From positions 24,949 to 88,948 of the forward strand of contig JAZQGR010000106.1 of the NCBI GenBank assembly GCA_045540115.1: a stretch of 64,000 nt of DNA. The letters are read 5' to 3'. The stretch comes from Colimorpha_A sp045540115. GTDB lineage: Bacteria > Bacillota > Clostridia > Oscillospirales > CAG-272. The notes under the pieces are model-generated. The model saw only the letters and a list, made by a program, of their open reading frames with translations, made no database searches and had not been told where the DNA came from. This document shows, piece by piece, positions 42,393 through 51,118 of the stretch. Made by a program: the position numbers and the translations under genes. How positions within the stretch are numbered: position 1 is the first letter of the stretch; the number at the start of each line of letters is the position of its first letter.

Positions 42393-43666
42393 TTACTTCA
42401 AGCAACGTATTTTTATCGGATGCTCAGGGGATATTTTCTGAGTGTTTTCATGAAAAACAACGTTTTCGGCGGTTATCTCAACCTCGGGATAAATAATTCC
42501 GTCGGCATCGGGCAGCGTGTCAAAGCAAAGCTTCGAGTCCTTGAAATCTATGTTTTTTAGCGTGACGTTTGCGGTCGGATAATTGGAATGGAGCAGATTG
42601 GTGACGTCGTTTTCAACCGTTATATTATCGAGAGTGATATTGCTGTGCGGAACACAAACGCAACCGGGGTAATAGCTGCGTGCATACGTGTCGTAGTTAA
42701 GGCTTATTGCGATCCCCGTCTGACGCTTTTTCTGAAGCTGACAGTTGCGGATCATTATGTTACGGCAACCGCAATCAAATTCCTCCGTATCGCGTACGGC
42801 GACCCAATTTATTCCGTCATATTCCGCGATCCCCTTTTCATGGCAGGGCGGGGTGATTGAAACGTAAAGACCACCGTCTTGCGGATTCATAAGAACGCGG
42901 TAGGTTTTCCCGTTAACGGCAACGGTGTCGGAATGCTGTACCACCATTCCCTTGTGCCAAGCACACCAAGCACCTCCGAGTATTCTGCAGAAAATCCGAC
43001 TGTTGATTTGTCAGAAAGATCGGTGCAGTTTTCAATTATTCCGTTTTCGATCCAACCAACGTGGGTGTTTGAGGTCGAGTAATCAAAGGCATTGAGCGCG
43101 ATGGGGTCATCAAACGTGCGGAATTTACCGTTTCTGATGGCAAAGCCGTCTCCCCAGCCGAGATGAACGCCGTCCTTGTTTCCTGTTACGTACAGATTAT
43201 TGAGATCAATATTTTTGAACGCGCAAACCTGAATCGCATAGTCCTTGGCGAGCAATCCGTGACACTCAAAGCCGTCGACCCGCAGATTCTCAACGTAGAT
43301 CATCGCGACCTGCGCGCGGAGACCGACTATTCGGCTGTTTATACCAAAATCATCGCTTTCGATGCCGTTGCACTCGAGATGAAGTCCGATGATCTCTATG
43401 TTACGGTTGCATTCGCCCTTGACAGCGCCTTTGTTTATGAACGCGTTACCGTTTACACCGCTTTTGCTCGCTTCGCGCTGAAGGACAACGCCGTCGGCGA
43501 ACACAAGCCTTGTGTTGTCACCGATCTCAAGCTGCTCAGATATCCTGTAAATACCGGGCGCATAAACGTGAATTTCTCCGCCAACATCGAGAGCCTTCTG
43601 GAAAGCCTCGGAATTCTTATACGGAGTATTTTCGGGCAAAAAGCCGTATTCGTTAGCGTTTATCAT
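42393..43666 (-). pseudogene. Frameshifted right-handed beta-helix protein (polygalacturonase/GH28-like)
   Basis: Two overlapping minus-strand frames, 43666-42887 (259 codons) and 42947-42393 (184 codons), together read as one beta-helix protein with repeated turns such as NIEIIGLHLECNG, NLYVTGNKDGVHLGWGDG and NIMIRNCQLQKKR. N-terminal NANEYGFLPENTP is typical of pectate lyase-like and GH28 family starts. The shift near 42940-42960 equals one missing base (or two extra). Ribosome binding site AAGGGGG before ATG 43666. It is a broken gene or a sequencing error; the catalytic part cannot be confirmed. Confidence 0.7.
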
Positions 43667-43701
43667 GGTGCTGTCCCCCTTGAAACGAGCTTGTTTAGGC
43701 G

Positions 43702-43731
43702 ATTATATCATATCAAAAAAAGAAATGTCAA
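43702..43731 (-). promoter_or_regulatory. Probable promoter of the beta-helix gene
   Basis: On the minus strand: TTGACA (43731-43726), an 18-nt spacer and TATAAT (43707-43702). Confidence 0.72.
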
Positions 43732-43777
43732 GAGAGAAATCAAAAATAAAATCCACTCATTAAATTTATCATACCCC

Positions 43778-43806
43778 TTGTATTAAAACGCAAAATGTGA
43801 TATTAT
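43778..43806 (+). promoter_or_regulatory. Sigma-A promoter of the Nudix-DUF1015 gene
   Basis: TTGTAT at 43778-43783, a 17-nt spacer, TATTAT at 43801-43806 with extended -10 TGA; divergent from the beta-helix promoter. Confidence 0.75.
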
Positions 43807-43834
43807 TGCAGTATATTATTTTATCGAGGTAAAA

Positions 43835-45523
43835 ATGTCGGAAATCTGGGATCTATACGACCGCGACAGAAACCCTCTCGGCATCACGCACGTAAGAGGT
43901 CACTATCTGCCAAAAGGAACGTATCATATAGCCGTCGGAATATGGACGGTAAACAGTAAAAACGAGGTGCTTCTGACCCTGCGTTCACCGCAGAAGCGCG
44001 ATTGGCCAAACGTCTGGGAAAACACCGCCGGCTCGCTTCTTCACGGTGAAAGATCACGCGAGGGCGCGGTAAGAGAGCTAAGAGAGGAAACGGGAATTAC
44101 CGTCACCGAGGACGAGCTTCACTTTCTCGGCACCGAGCGCGGACGGAGCGTTATAGGAGATTGCTACATCGTCCGTAACGATACCGATATAAGCGACATA
44201 GTCTTTCAGGAGGGCGAGACCTGCGACGCAAAATGGGTCTCGGTTCCCGAGCTTGACAAAATGATAGCGGAGGGGCTCGTTGCACCGCCCGTCGCAAGAC
44301 GCCTGCGCAAAATCAGAAAAGATTTCGAAAGCTTTATATACGGAAAGGAAAAAACGATGAGTAAAATGCCGTTCAGCCCTGCAGATATACTTCTGCCGAA
44401 AAAAGACTTTGATAAGTGGTCGACCGTTGCCTGCGACCAATATACCTCCCAGCGTGACTATTGGGAAAACGCAAATAAAACGGTAGGTGAAGCTCCCTCC
44501 GCGTTAAGAATTACGCTCCCCGAGGTCTATCTTAATGACGCAGACGTTAATGATAGAATCAAGAAGATTAACAGCACGATGAAGGAATACCTTGAAGCGG
44601 ATATCTTTAACGAATATAAAGATGCTATGATCTTCGTCGAAAGAAAGCTCAAGGACGGCAGAACAAGAAAGGGAATAGTCGGCAAGATCGACCTTGAAGC
44701 TTACGACTATACAGTCGGCTCAACCTCAGCAGTCAGAGCGACGGAGGGAACGGTGCTTTCACGCATACCGCCCCGCGTTGAGATCAGAAAGGACGCGCTT
44801 ATTGAGCTTCCTCACATAATGGTGCTGATAGACGATCCCGAAAACGAGGTAGTACCAAACGAGCCGAGCGGAGAAATAATCTACGATACCCCCCTCATGC
44901 TCGGAGGCGGAAGCATACGCGGCTCGCTTATGAGCGAAAACGTCGTGAAGAAGGCACTTTCGGCTCTTGAAAAGCAGAGCGAAACGCACGAGCTTCTTTT
45001 TGCAGTCGGTGACGGTAACCATTCGCTCGCAACGGCAAAGGCGTGCTACGAAAAGGACAAGAGCAACACCCTTGCGCGCTACGCGCTCGTCGAGATCGTG
45101 AATATACACGATCCCGCGCTCGACTTCGAGCCGATATACAGAGTGGTGTTCGGCGTCGATACCGAGAAAATGCTCGCTGAAGCAAAGAAAGCGTTTGACG
45201 GAAATACCGAAAATAAGGTCGTTGCCGTTATAAACGGTAAAGAGGACAGCTTCTATGTCAACGGACTTACCGCAGGCGTCCTTCAGAGCTTTATTGATAA
45301 ATACATAGAGGAAAACGGCGGCGAGGTCGACTATATACACGGCGAAAACGACCTTTGCGGTCTCTGCGATAAGCCCGACACGGTCGGCTTCATCTTCGAC
45401 GGAATAAAGAAAAGCGAGCTTTTCCCCTACGTCGAAAAGAACGGCGCCCTCCCCCGCAAGACCTTCTCAATGGGCGAAGCGTACGATAAGCGCTACTATA
45501 TGGAGTGCAGGAAAATCAAGTGA
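43835..45523 (+). CDS. Nudix hydrolase fused to a DUF1015 protein
   Basis: 562 residues, two domains. Residues 1-165 form a Nudix hydrolase with a complete Nudix box (G66 to I88: GX5E, RELREETG). Residues 175-562 are a full DUF1015 protein whose first residues, MSKMPFSPADILLPKKDF, look like a normal free-standing N-terminus. An in-frame ATG at 44357 has AAGGAA at 44345-44350, so a separate DUF1015 protein might also be made. The motif GDGNHSLATAKA is the family core. No function is known for DUF1015; the Nudix substrate is unknown. Confidence 0.85.
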   Translation: MSEIWDLYDRDRNPLGITHVRGHYLPKGTYHIAVGIWTVNSKNEVLLTLRSPQKRDWPNVWENTAGSLLHGERSREGAVRELREETGITVTEDELHFLGTERGRSVIGDCYIVRNDTDISDIVFQEGETCDAKWVSVPELDKMIAEGLVAPPVARRLRKIRKDFESFIYGKEKTMSKMPFSPADILLPKKDFDKWSTVACDQYTSQRDYWENANKTVGEAPSALRITLPEVYLNDADVNDRIKKINSTMKEYLEADIFNEYKDAMIFVERKLKDGRTRKGIVGKIDLEAYDYTVGSTSAVRATEGTVLSRIPPRVEIRKDALIELPHIMVLIDDPENEVVPNEPSGEIIYDTPLMLGGGSIRGSLMSENVVKKALSALEKQSETHELLFAVGDGNHSLATAKACYEKDKSNTLARYALVEIVNIHDPALDFEPIYRVVFGVDTEKMLAEAKKAFDGNTENKVVAVINGKEDSFYVNGLTAGVLQSFIDKYIEENGGEVDYIHGENDLCGLCDKPDTVGFIFDGIKKSELFPYVEKNGALPRKTFSMGEAYDKRYYMECRKIK

Positions 45524-45616
45524 AACCGCGAAGCACGGGTAGTATAATGTAATCAAAATTTTAATGTGTAGGGGAGGGGTTTCCCTTCACATAATCTTAT
45601 ATTACGGAGATGCAAA

Positions 45617-46684
45617 ATGTGTACAGCTGAATTACAAAAAATCAGTGAAATGAAGTATGACGAGTTATGCGATTATTTGATTCAAAAGTACGGATCTATC
45701 ACAGGGTCATATTTTGTTAACGAAAATTGCAAAACAGCAAATAGCAAAATTAAACGTTCATCGGAAGGTCTATTTGTGCATCACATAAAAGAGAATGAAT
45801 ATATATGGTTGAGTAAACCGCAATATGCTGTACAAGCTCCATTTGAATGCCAAATGGGTGAAAATTTAGTTTATTGTAATTATTTCGAACACCTGTTTTT
45901 GCATATTGCAATAATGAAAGAATATTTGGTTGAGCAGTATGAAAAAAACAAAGTGGGCGTCGGAGTAGGAGGGTTGTTTGATTACATTATTCCGGAAATA
46001 ATTGATTATATTAACGGATATGAATATAAAAAAGAATACATGTTGACGGCTTTGAAAGTCATCGATGGCCACGAAGATTTCTTTGCAAAAGTTATTCTGG
46101 ATCTTTATGATTATTTGGAGAATAATGAAGAATTGTCAAATGCGATTTGGCACGTCAGATACGACAATCGTCGTGATAAATTTGATTTTTACGTGCCATC
46201 AGTATATACAATAATGTTCGAGGGGAAAATGATTGAAAAAGGGCGATTCAATGACATTGTCACCTCAGTTTCCAATGTTAATTGGAGCACAGAAGAAGAT
46301 ATAAAATCTCGAATAAGAGAACTGAGTGTTCTCGCTGACACGACTAGTTATAATTTTTGGAAAGAAGACTATCCAAAAAAAGGAATAGATAAAATATATT
46401 GCTTATATTATTATAAAAATGATGAGATTGTATCAGAAGAGTATTATCTAAAAAGCCAAATAGAATATTTGAAAATTCAAGAATACTTGGATGAGGTTCT
46501 TCGTAAGTTTGATAGGCATTATATTAATTCAAATAGTATTATTAAAACCTCTGTGAATAAAAAAAGCAAGAATAAATATAAAAATATTCAATTTATAATT
46601 AATGGGAATACTTTATCTGAAGAGTACACTGAAAAACAAGTGAATGAAATATTAAAAGAATATTTAGAAACATATAAAAAATAG
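45617..46684 (+). CDS. AT-rich gene for a protein with an HNH-like motif, unknown function
   Basis: 355 residues, much more AT-rich and Lys/Ile/Asn/Tyr-rich than its neighbours, with different codon use. Residues 50-100 carry an HNH-like layout: VHHIKENE (H55-H56), ENLVYCN (N83) and EHLFLHIA (H92, H96), the spacing of a beta-beta-alpha metal nuclease; the usual zinc-ligand cysteines are absent. The rest is helical and has no family I recognise. Its own ribosome binding site (ACGGAG) and terminator are present. Probably acquired by transfer; nuclease activity is inference. Confidence 0.6.
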   Translation: MCTAELQKISEMKYDELCDYLIQKYGSITGSYFVNENCKTANSKIKRSSEGLFVHHIKENEYIWLSKPQYAVQAPFECQMGENLVYCNYFEHLFLHIAIMKEYLVEQYEKNKVGVGVGGLFDYIIPEIIDYINGYEYKKEYMLTALKVIDGHEDFFAKVILDLYDYLENNEELSNAIWHVRYDNRRDKFDFYVPSVYTIMFEGKMIEKGRFNDIVTSVSNVNWSTEEDIKSRIRELSVLADTTSYNFWKEDYPKKGIDKIYCLYYYKNDEIVSEEYYLKSQIEYLKIQEYLDEVLRKFDRHYINSNSIIKTSVNKKSKNKYKNIQFIINGNTLSEEYTEKQVNEILKEYLETYKK

Positions 46685-46685
46685 A

Positions 46686-46718
46686 AGAAAAAGCACTTGC
46701 GAAAGCAAGTGCTTTTTG
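46686..46718. terminator. Bidirectional terminator between the HNH-like gene and ddh
   Basis: 12-bp stem AAAAGCACTTGC / GCAAGTGCTTTT with a GAAA loop; T-runs on both strands serve the two converging genes. Confidence 0.9.
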
Positions 46719-46771
46719 CGTGTGATTTTATGAAGATGTTATAATGAATTACAGCCGTCGGCGTTTTTTCC

Positions 46772-47764
46772 TTATAACAATTTCTTTCTTATCTCCTCGC
46801 CCGAGAGGGGAGAGAGATATGCAGGCGGAACGTCGAATACCGTCTTCGCGCCCGAAATTCCTTCGCGGTTCATTCGGACAGCAGCTCTGCCGTAAGCAAC
46901 GAGAACGCTTGCGGTAAACTCGGGATTCGAGCCGAGCTTGAGCGAATACTCGATCATCTGCTTCGTTTCGTGATCCTTGCCGGTCACGCCCGTGCGGATG
47001 ACGAATCCGCCGTGCGGAATGCCTGCGTGATCGCGGTCGAGAACTTCCTTGGTGACAAAGTAAACGGTCGTGTCGTAATCGGCAAAGTAGTTCGGCATAG
47101 TCTTGATCTCGCGCTCGATGCGCTCCTTGTCGGCGCCGTCCTCGACTACAACGTAACACTCTCTTGTGTGCTTTTCTCTCGTCGTAAGAACGGGATTTTC
47201 TCCGCTTCTTACGCGGTCCATCGCGCTCTCAACGGGAACAGTGTACTGCTTCGCGTCAATAACGCCGTCAATACGGCGGATAGCGTCGGAATGACCTTGG
47301 CTCACGCCTCTGCCCCAGAAGGTGTAGTCGCTTCCGTCGGGAAGGATAACACCCGAAAGCAGCCGCTGTAAGCTGAACATACCGGGGTCCCAGCCGACCG
47401 AAATGAGAGCGATCTTTCCGCTTTCCATAGCCGACGCGTCACAAGCGGCAAAATGCTCGGGGATCTTCGCGTGAGTGTCGAAGCTGTCAACAACGTTAAA
47501 ATACTTCGCGTATTCGGGCGTCTGCTTAGGCAGATCCGTAGCGCTTCCTCCGCAGATGAAGAGGACGTCAATATCGTCCTCCTTTAAGAGAATATCGTCT
47601 ATGTGATATACGGGAACCTCAGGGCTTTGAGTTTTGAGAGTGGAAGGATCGCGTCTTGTAAAGAAAGCAGTCAGCTCCATATCGGGATTCTGACGAAGCG
47701 CAAGCTCAACTCCGCGTCCGAGATTTCCGTAGCCGAGAATAGCGGCTCTTATTTTGTTTGGCAT
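46772..47764 (-). CDS. ddh: meso-Diaminopimelate D-dehydrogenase
   Basis: 330 residues. One-step NADPH-dependent conversion of tetrahydrodipicolinate to meso-diaminopimelate, replacing four steps of the usual lysine/peptidoglycan route. The N-terminal Rossmann motif ILGYGNLGRG and FWGRGVSQGHSDAIRRI, VGWDPGMFSLQR and HGGFVIRTG stretches are hallmarks. It points away from dapA-dapB-lysA, which lie on the far side of the phage-like cluster. Promoter upstream at 47799-47827. Confidence 0.95.
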   Translation of the reverse strand: MPNKIRAAILGYGNLGRGVELALRQNPDMELTAFFTRRDPSTLKTQSPEVPVYHIDDILLKEDDIDVLFICGGSATDLPKQTPEYAKYFNVVDSFDTHAKIPEHFAACDASAMESGKIALISVGWDPGMFSLQRLLSGVILPDGSDYTFWGRGVSQGHSDAIRRIDGVIDAKQYTVPVESAMDRVRSGENPVLTTREKHTRECYVVVEDGADKERIEREIKTMPNYFADYDTTVYFVTKEVLDRDHAGIPHGGFVIRTGVTGKDHETKQMIEYSLKLGSNPEFTASVLVAYGRAAVRMNREGISGAKTVFDVPPAYLSPLSGEEIRKKLL

Positions 47765-47798
47765 AAAAAATCACCTACCGTAAAAATAAACTAACCAA

Positions 47799-47827
47799 AG
47801 TATATCACAAAAATTTCCGCTTGTCAC
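47799..47827 (-). promoter_or_regulatory. Sigma-A promoter of ddh
   Basis: On the minus strand: GTGACA (47827-47822), a 17-nt spacer and TATACT (47804-47799) with extended -10 TGA. I see no lysine riboswitch in the short ddh leader. Confidence 0.75.
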
Positions 47828-47837
47828 CATAAATTTT

Positions 47838-47877
47838 CAAAAAAATACGGCATACGGAAAAAATCCGTATGCCGTAT
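47838..47877 (-). terminator. Strong terminator of the Cys-rich gene
   Basis: 14-bp perfect stem (47845-47858 against 47864-47877) with T-run on the minus strand. Confidence 0.9.
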
Positions 47878-47889
47878 CGCTATTTGACG

Positions 47890-48225
47890 TTAACAGCCGC
47901 AGTTGTTTCCTCCGCAGCCGCAACCGTGATTTCCGTAACCTCCGCAAGAAGAGAGCGAACGGTCAAGGCCGCGAACTATGCGGTTAGTCGTGCAGGCAAA
48001 GCCCTTGGCGAGACTGCCGATGATGCAGTTGCAACCGCAGTTATTAGAGCAGCCGTTGCTTACACAACCGTTATTGCTGCAACCGTTGTTTACATAGTCG
48101 TCATTTCCGCAACCGTAGTCGTGATCGTTGTTGACCTGACCGCAACCGCAGCCGTTGTTGTTAAAGTTTTCGTAAGCGATGGCACCTCTGCCTCCGCATA
48201 CGTTTCTTCCACAGTTTGAACACAT
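47890..48225 (-). CDS. Small cysteine-, glycine- and asparagine-rich protein, unknown
   Basis: 111 residues with 18 Cys. Start MCSNCGRNVCGG, then repeats of NNGC type (GCSNNGCVSNGCSNNCGC), a short non-repetitive central part (IIGSLAKGFACTTNRIVRG) and a final GCGCGGNNCGC. No signal peptide. It sits downstream of the phage-like cluster on the same strand and has its own strong terminator; the ribosome binding site AAAGG is rather far from the ATG. It may be a metal-binding, coat-like or modified-peptide protein; nothing in sight decides this. Confidence 0.6.
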   Translation of the reverse strand: MCSNCGRNVCGGRGAIAYENFNNNGCGCGQVNNDHDYGCGNDDYVNNGCSNNGCVSNGCSNNCGCNCIIGSLAKGFACTTNRIVRGLDRSLSSCGGYGNHGCGCGGNNCGC

Positions 48226-48299
48226 TGCTTTTAATCGACCTTTCTGTAATTTATCAGGGCGTAGCCCTAATGAAAGTATATGCGCACTCTTCGTATTCG

Positions 48300-49037
48300 T
48301 TAATCCTCTTTGATTATTGCAGGATAACCGTCGGAAATAAGCTTCGCCTTCATCTCCTCGGCGTTTTCGCGCTTCGAATAAGCACCGACCTGAACGCGGT
48401 AAAGCTTTTCCATCTTTGGCGATTCTTCCTCTTTCGGTGTCAGAAGCTTGTCGACCTCGTTCCGAAAATCGTTCATCGTAAGACCGTATTTAAGAAGCCA
48501 ATGGTCAATATCGGAATGATTAGACGCATAGCCCTTCGCGTGCGCCTCGCGGTGTGAAACGATCACGTTCGGCTTCCAGCCGTAACGGCGGCAAATGTCG
48601 GCGCAAAGCTCAATTGCTACACGGTAGATCTCATCGAAATATTCCTTGCTTTTGAGATTGTCCTCACAAATCTCAAACTGAATATGACCTGTCGGCTCAT
48701 AATTGAACGAGCCGTTTTTACCCTTTCCGCTTCCCCAAGCGGCAATATTTTCGGGGAGGTTCTTAACGATCCCGACAGTTCCGTCGGCAAGCTTGCCAAC
48801 GAAATAGTGGACCGCCTTGCTTACCGCCGAGCGATTCCAGTGGTTACCGTACTTGTTGACTCCGAGAAGCGACAGAAGCTCGCTTCTTTTCGGATCGTTG
48901 TCGGATGGCTGACTGTACCTCTTAATCGATGAATTGTTAGCTCCCGTGCTGTGAACGACTATACCAACAGGCTTTATATCCTGACGCTTGACGCCGTAAG
49001 CACGGCTCTGCGTGTGCAGACATTCAATTATCTTCAT
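48300..49037 (-). CDS. N-acetylmuramoyl-L-alanine amidase with a C-terminal SPOR domain
   Basis: 245 residues from ATG 49037. Amidase_2-type fold: IVVHSTGANN (first zinc His), AVHYFVGKLADGTVG, HIQFEICEDN and SHREAHAKGYASNHSDIDHW (second His and Asp/His). The last 40 residues, YRVQVGAYSKRENAEEMKAK, form a SPOR peptidoglycan-binding domain. Cuts the bond between muramic acid and the stem peptide; the endolysin of the cluster, next to the holin. No signal peptide, so holin-dependent export is expected. Its first codon region overlaps the holin stop. Confidence 0.92.
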   Translation of the reverse strand: MKIIECLHTQSRAYGVKRQDIKPVGIVVHSTGANNSSIKRYSQPSDNDPKRSELLSLLGVNKYGNHWNRSAVSKAVHYFVGKLADGTVGIVKNLPENIAAWGSGKGKNGSFNYEPTGHIQFEICEDNLKSKEYFDEIYRVAIELCADICRRYGWKPNVIVSHREAHAKGYASNHSDIDHWLLKYGLTMNDFRNEVDKLLTPKEEESPKMEKLYRVQVGAYSKRENAEEMKAKLISDGYPAIIKED

Positions 49038-49251
49038 ATTCCTTTTCCTCACTGTTTTTTAGCTCTGGAAGTCCCGCAATGCTCGTAAGCATGGAGAGTA
49101 TTCCCGCAAGCACCGATGCCGATGCAAGCGCGAGCCAGTTGACCTCGCTCAGAAGCATCGACGTGCCGAGCATAGCGACAGCCGTCTGAGCGACTGTTTT
49201 TGCCGCTCTTATTCCTGCGGCGTAAAACCATTTTGCGATCTTATTCTTCAT
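49024..49251 (-). CDS. Phage holin, r1t-like
   Basis: 75 residues from ATG 49251 (site AGGAGT). Starts MKNKIAKWFYAAGIRAAKT, then two hydrophobic helices (VAMLGTSMLLSEVNWLALAS and ASVLAGILSMLTSIAG) and a charged end: the r1t-type holin layout. Overlaps the previous and next genes, as usual in lysis cassettes. Confidence 0.85.
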   Translation of the reverse strand: MKNKIAKWFYAAGIRAAKTVAQTAVAMLGTSMLLSEVNWLALASASVLAGILSMLTSIAGLPELKNSEEKEYEDN

Positions 49252-49519
49252 TTCTTTTCTTACTCCTTTTTTTCGCTTGCTCAAGATGCTTGAGACGCCC
49301 ATCGTGATTTTCGAGAACGCGCTCATTATTACTTATGCGGGAAAAGAGCTCCTTGTGAGTATCGTGGCTGTTGTTTTTGAACTCGCTTATCACCTTGTTC
49401 AATGTATTTATCGTCGTTTCAAGAACGGCAAGAGTTTTGCTGAGCTTGCTTACCCACGTAGCGATACTTCCCGCAAAGCCGAGCAGCGCGATCACCCCAA
49501 GTGCTATCTCCCAACTCAT
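49241..49519 (-). CDS. Phage membrane protein with a coiled coil (XhlA-like or similar)
   Basis: 92 residues: an N-terminal membrane helix (IALGVIALLGFAGSIATWV) followed by a coiled coil and a Lys/Arg end. Located directly before the holin. It may be an XhlA-like lysis helper or spanin-like protein; XhlA normally has the membrane helix at the other end, so the call is tentative. Confidence 0.6.
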   Translation of the reverse strand: MSWEIALGVIALLGFAGSIATWVSKLSKTLAVLETTINTLNKVISEFKNNSHDTHKELFSRISNNERVLENHDGRLKHLEQAKKRSKKRNEE

Positions 49520-49523
49520 ATTA

Positions 49524-50093
49524 TCAGAATTTCACTCCGTACAGCGCATAGATCAAGCCGCATTCGCTTGCGTTGTAATCTTCGATATAAAAGCCGTTGC
49601 GGGTAAACATGAAGACGGAATAATATTCGTTATCCGAGATGAGGACAGGCATAGGTGAGGTACTGGTATCCTCAAGGAAACGAATGGGGATGCAGTAACA
49701 GCCGCGAGAACCCTCTTTCGAGGGACTTGCGTAGCAGATGATAAGGTCGTAATTTGCGAGAAGATCCTTTGAGGATTTTCCTGTTTTTCCCGTGTTATTC
49801 GCAAAGATCATTGTAATAGACGGCTTACCTTTGTCAACGTACTCCTTGACTGTCGCGTTTGACACGGGATTTGTGCTGGTGTCTGACATTTCACTGTCAA
49901 CGTTAAAGGTTCCGTCGGGGAGCGGAAGAACGAAGTCGAGCGTATATCCATCTTCTTTCTCGTGCGAGACGACCGAAGGCTTCTCGCCGTAGGTTGCCGC
50001 GCGAACGTCACCGATCTCGATATCCTTCATACGGTCTCTGATAACGACAGCCTCGGAAAAATCGAAATCAAAACTATTGTTGTAATTATCCAT
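49524..50093 (-). CDS. Fibre-like phage structural protein
   Basis: 189 residues from ATG 50093 (site AGGTGA). The stretch VDSEMSDTSTNPVSNATVKE is a sequence common in gut-phage fibre and baseplate proteins, where it precedes the receptor-binding tip. C-terminal half unknown. Suggests that particles could bind a surface even without a visible tail. Confidence 0.6.
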   Translation of the reverse strand: MDNYNNSFDFDFSEAVVIRDRMKDIEIGDVRAATYGEKPSVVSHEKEDGYTLDFVLPLPDGTFNVDSEMSDTSTNPVSNATVKEYVDKGKPSITMIFANNTGKTGKSSKDLLANYDLIICYASPSKEGSRGCYCIPIRFLEDTSTSPMPVLISDNEYYSVFMFTRNGFYIEDYNASECGLIYALYGVKF

Positions 50094-50104
50094 TTTTTCA
50101 CCTC

Positions 50105-50404
50105 TCAAACAATATCCTCGGGATACTTTTTCTTGACTGCGACACGCTTTATATCGGAAACGTAGATCTTTCCCTCGTTTGTGGTGAGAGAAAGCTGAAG
50201 GTCCGCGATGACTCCGGGAGCAAATTCAAGCGTTTCCCACTCCTCAAGAGTAAAAGTGACAAAGTGACCGTCGAAGGTCATTCTGTCGGAATCGATGGTG
50301 AGCGAGCAGGTGTTTCCCTGAACGAAAATGACCTGAATAGCGGAAAGCATATCGGTATGAACGGGAAGCTTTAACGTAAAAGTCGGTGTTGAACCCTTAA
50401 CCAT
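50105..50404 (-). CDS. Small phage structural protein, unknown
   Basis: 99 residues from ATG 50404 (site GGAGGG). All-beta pattern starting KGSTPTFTLKLP, like small adaptor or decoration proteins of gut Clostridia phage clusters. Function not known. Confidence 0.55.
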   Translation of the reverse strand: MVKGSTPTFTLKLPVHTDMLSAIQVIFVQGNTCSLTIDSDRMTFDGHFVTFTLEEWETLEFAPGVIADLQLSLTTNEGKIYVSDIKRVAVKKKYPEDIV

Positions 50405-50745
50405 TAAGATCCCTCCTTCAGGCGCATAAGCCGTCTTTTTCTGTACGAATGGAAGGCATCGGCAATGTATCCGAGAATGTCGCAAAGGTCAAAGGGATCG
50501 GGAAGAGTATCGCCGAATATCTTTTCAACCGCGCCGTCTCCGATAAGAGTGTCGACAGCGTAGGAAAGAAACGCGGAAGCCTCGCAGGTGTCCTCGCCGC
50601 TGCTTTTGCATTCCTCGGCTCTTTTCCCCGCCTCGTCGGCAAGTGCGGAAAGGCGCTCGGCAAACTCGCTGTTGGGAATAAAGGAAAACTCCTTACCGTT
50701 AATGCAAAGCGGAATTTTGGGTGCTTCAATAATAAGACTATTCAT
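50404..50745 (-). CDS. Small phage-type protein, unknown
   Basis: 113 residues, start MNSLIIEAPKIPLCINGKEF with site AAGGAGGG. N-terminal beta strand segment then helical, resembling small tail-assembly or head-completion proteins. Overlaps its neighbours by one to four bases. Confidence 0.5.
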   Translation of the reverse strand: MNSLIIEAPKIPLCINGKEFSFIPNSEFAERLSALADEAGKRAEECKSSGEDTCEASAFLSYAVDTLIGDGAVEKIFGDTLPDPFDLCDILGYIADAFHSYRKRRLMRLKEGS

Positions 50746-51116
50746 ATTTCGCCCTCCTTGTTGTAAGCGATGATCTTGATGTGCTGAACGTGACGTGAGC
50801 CGCTCAGATGCGTCTCTGCTTTTCGTACCGTAAGGGAAGACTCGGGCGGAAAGCTGTCGGGGCAGTTACCAAGATAAACCTTCTGGTTTGCCATTACGGT
50901 AAAGCTGCTTTTGTCGTATTTCGTGCTTTCGGACGGCGCTCTGTATTTGAGAGAACGCCTGCCGAAAATGGGAATATAAACGGTCGCGCGAGTACCTGCA
51001 GTCTCGTCGCTGTCAATGAACTGAATCTTGACCGCCGGAACCACGCGCCTTTCGTAGTAGCCGTCCTCAATGAAGGTGTAAAGCGTCACGGTATCGTTGA
51101 ATCTGTAAAAGCTCAT
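50742..51116 (-). CDS. Small phage-type protein, possibly head-tail joining
   Basis: 124 residues from ATG 51116 (site GGAGGACT). Beta-rich; FNDTVTLYTFIEDGYYERRV start. Its place after the connector and its length suit a head-completion or joining protein. Unconfirmed. Confidence 0.5.
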   Translation of the reverse strand: MSFYRFNDTVTLYTFIEDGYYERRVVPAVKIQFIDSDETAGTRATVYIPIFGRRSLKYRAPSESTKYDKSSFTVMANQKVYLGNCPDSFPPESSLTVRKAETHLSGSRHVQHIKIIAYNKEGEI

Positions 51117-51118
51117 AT

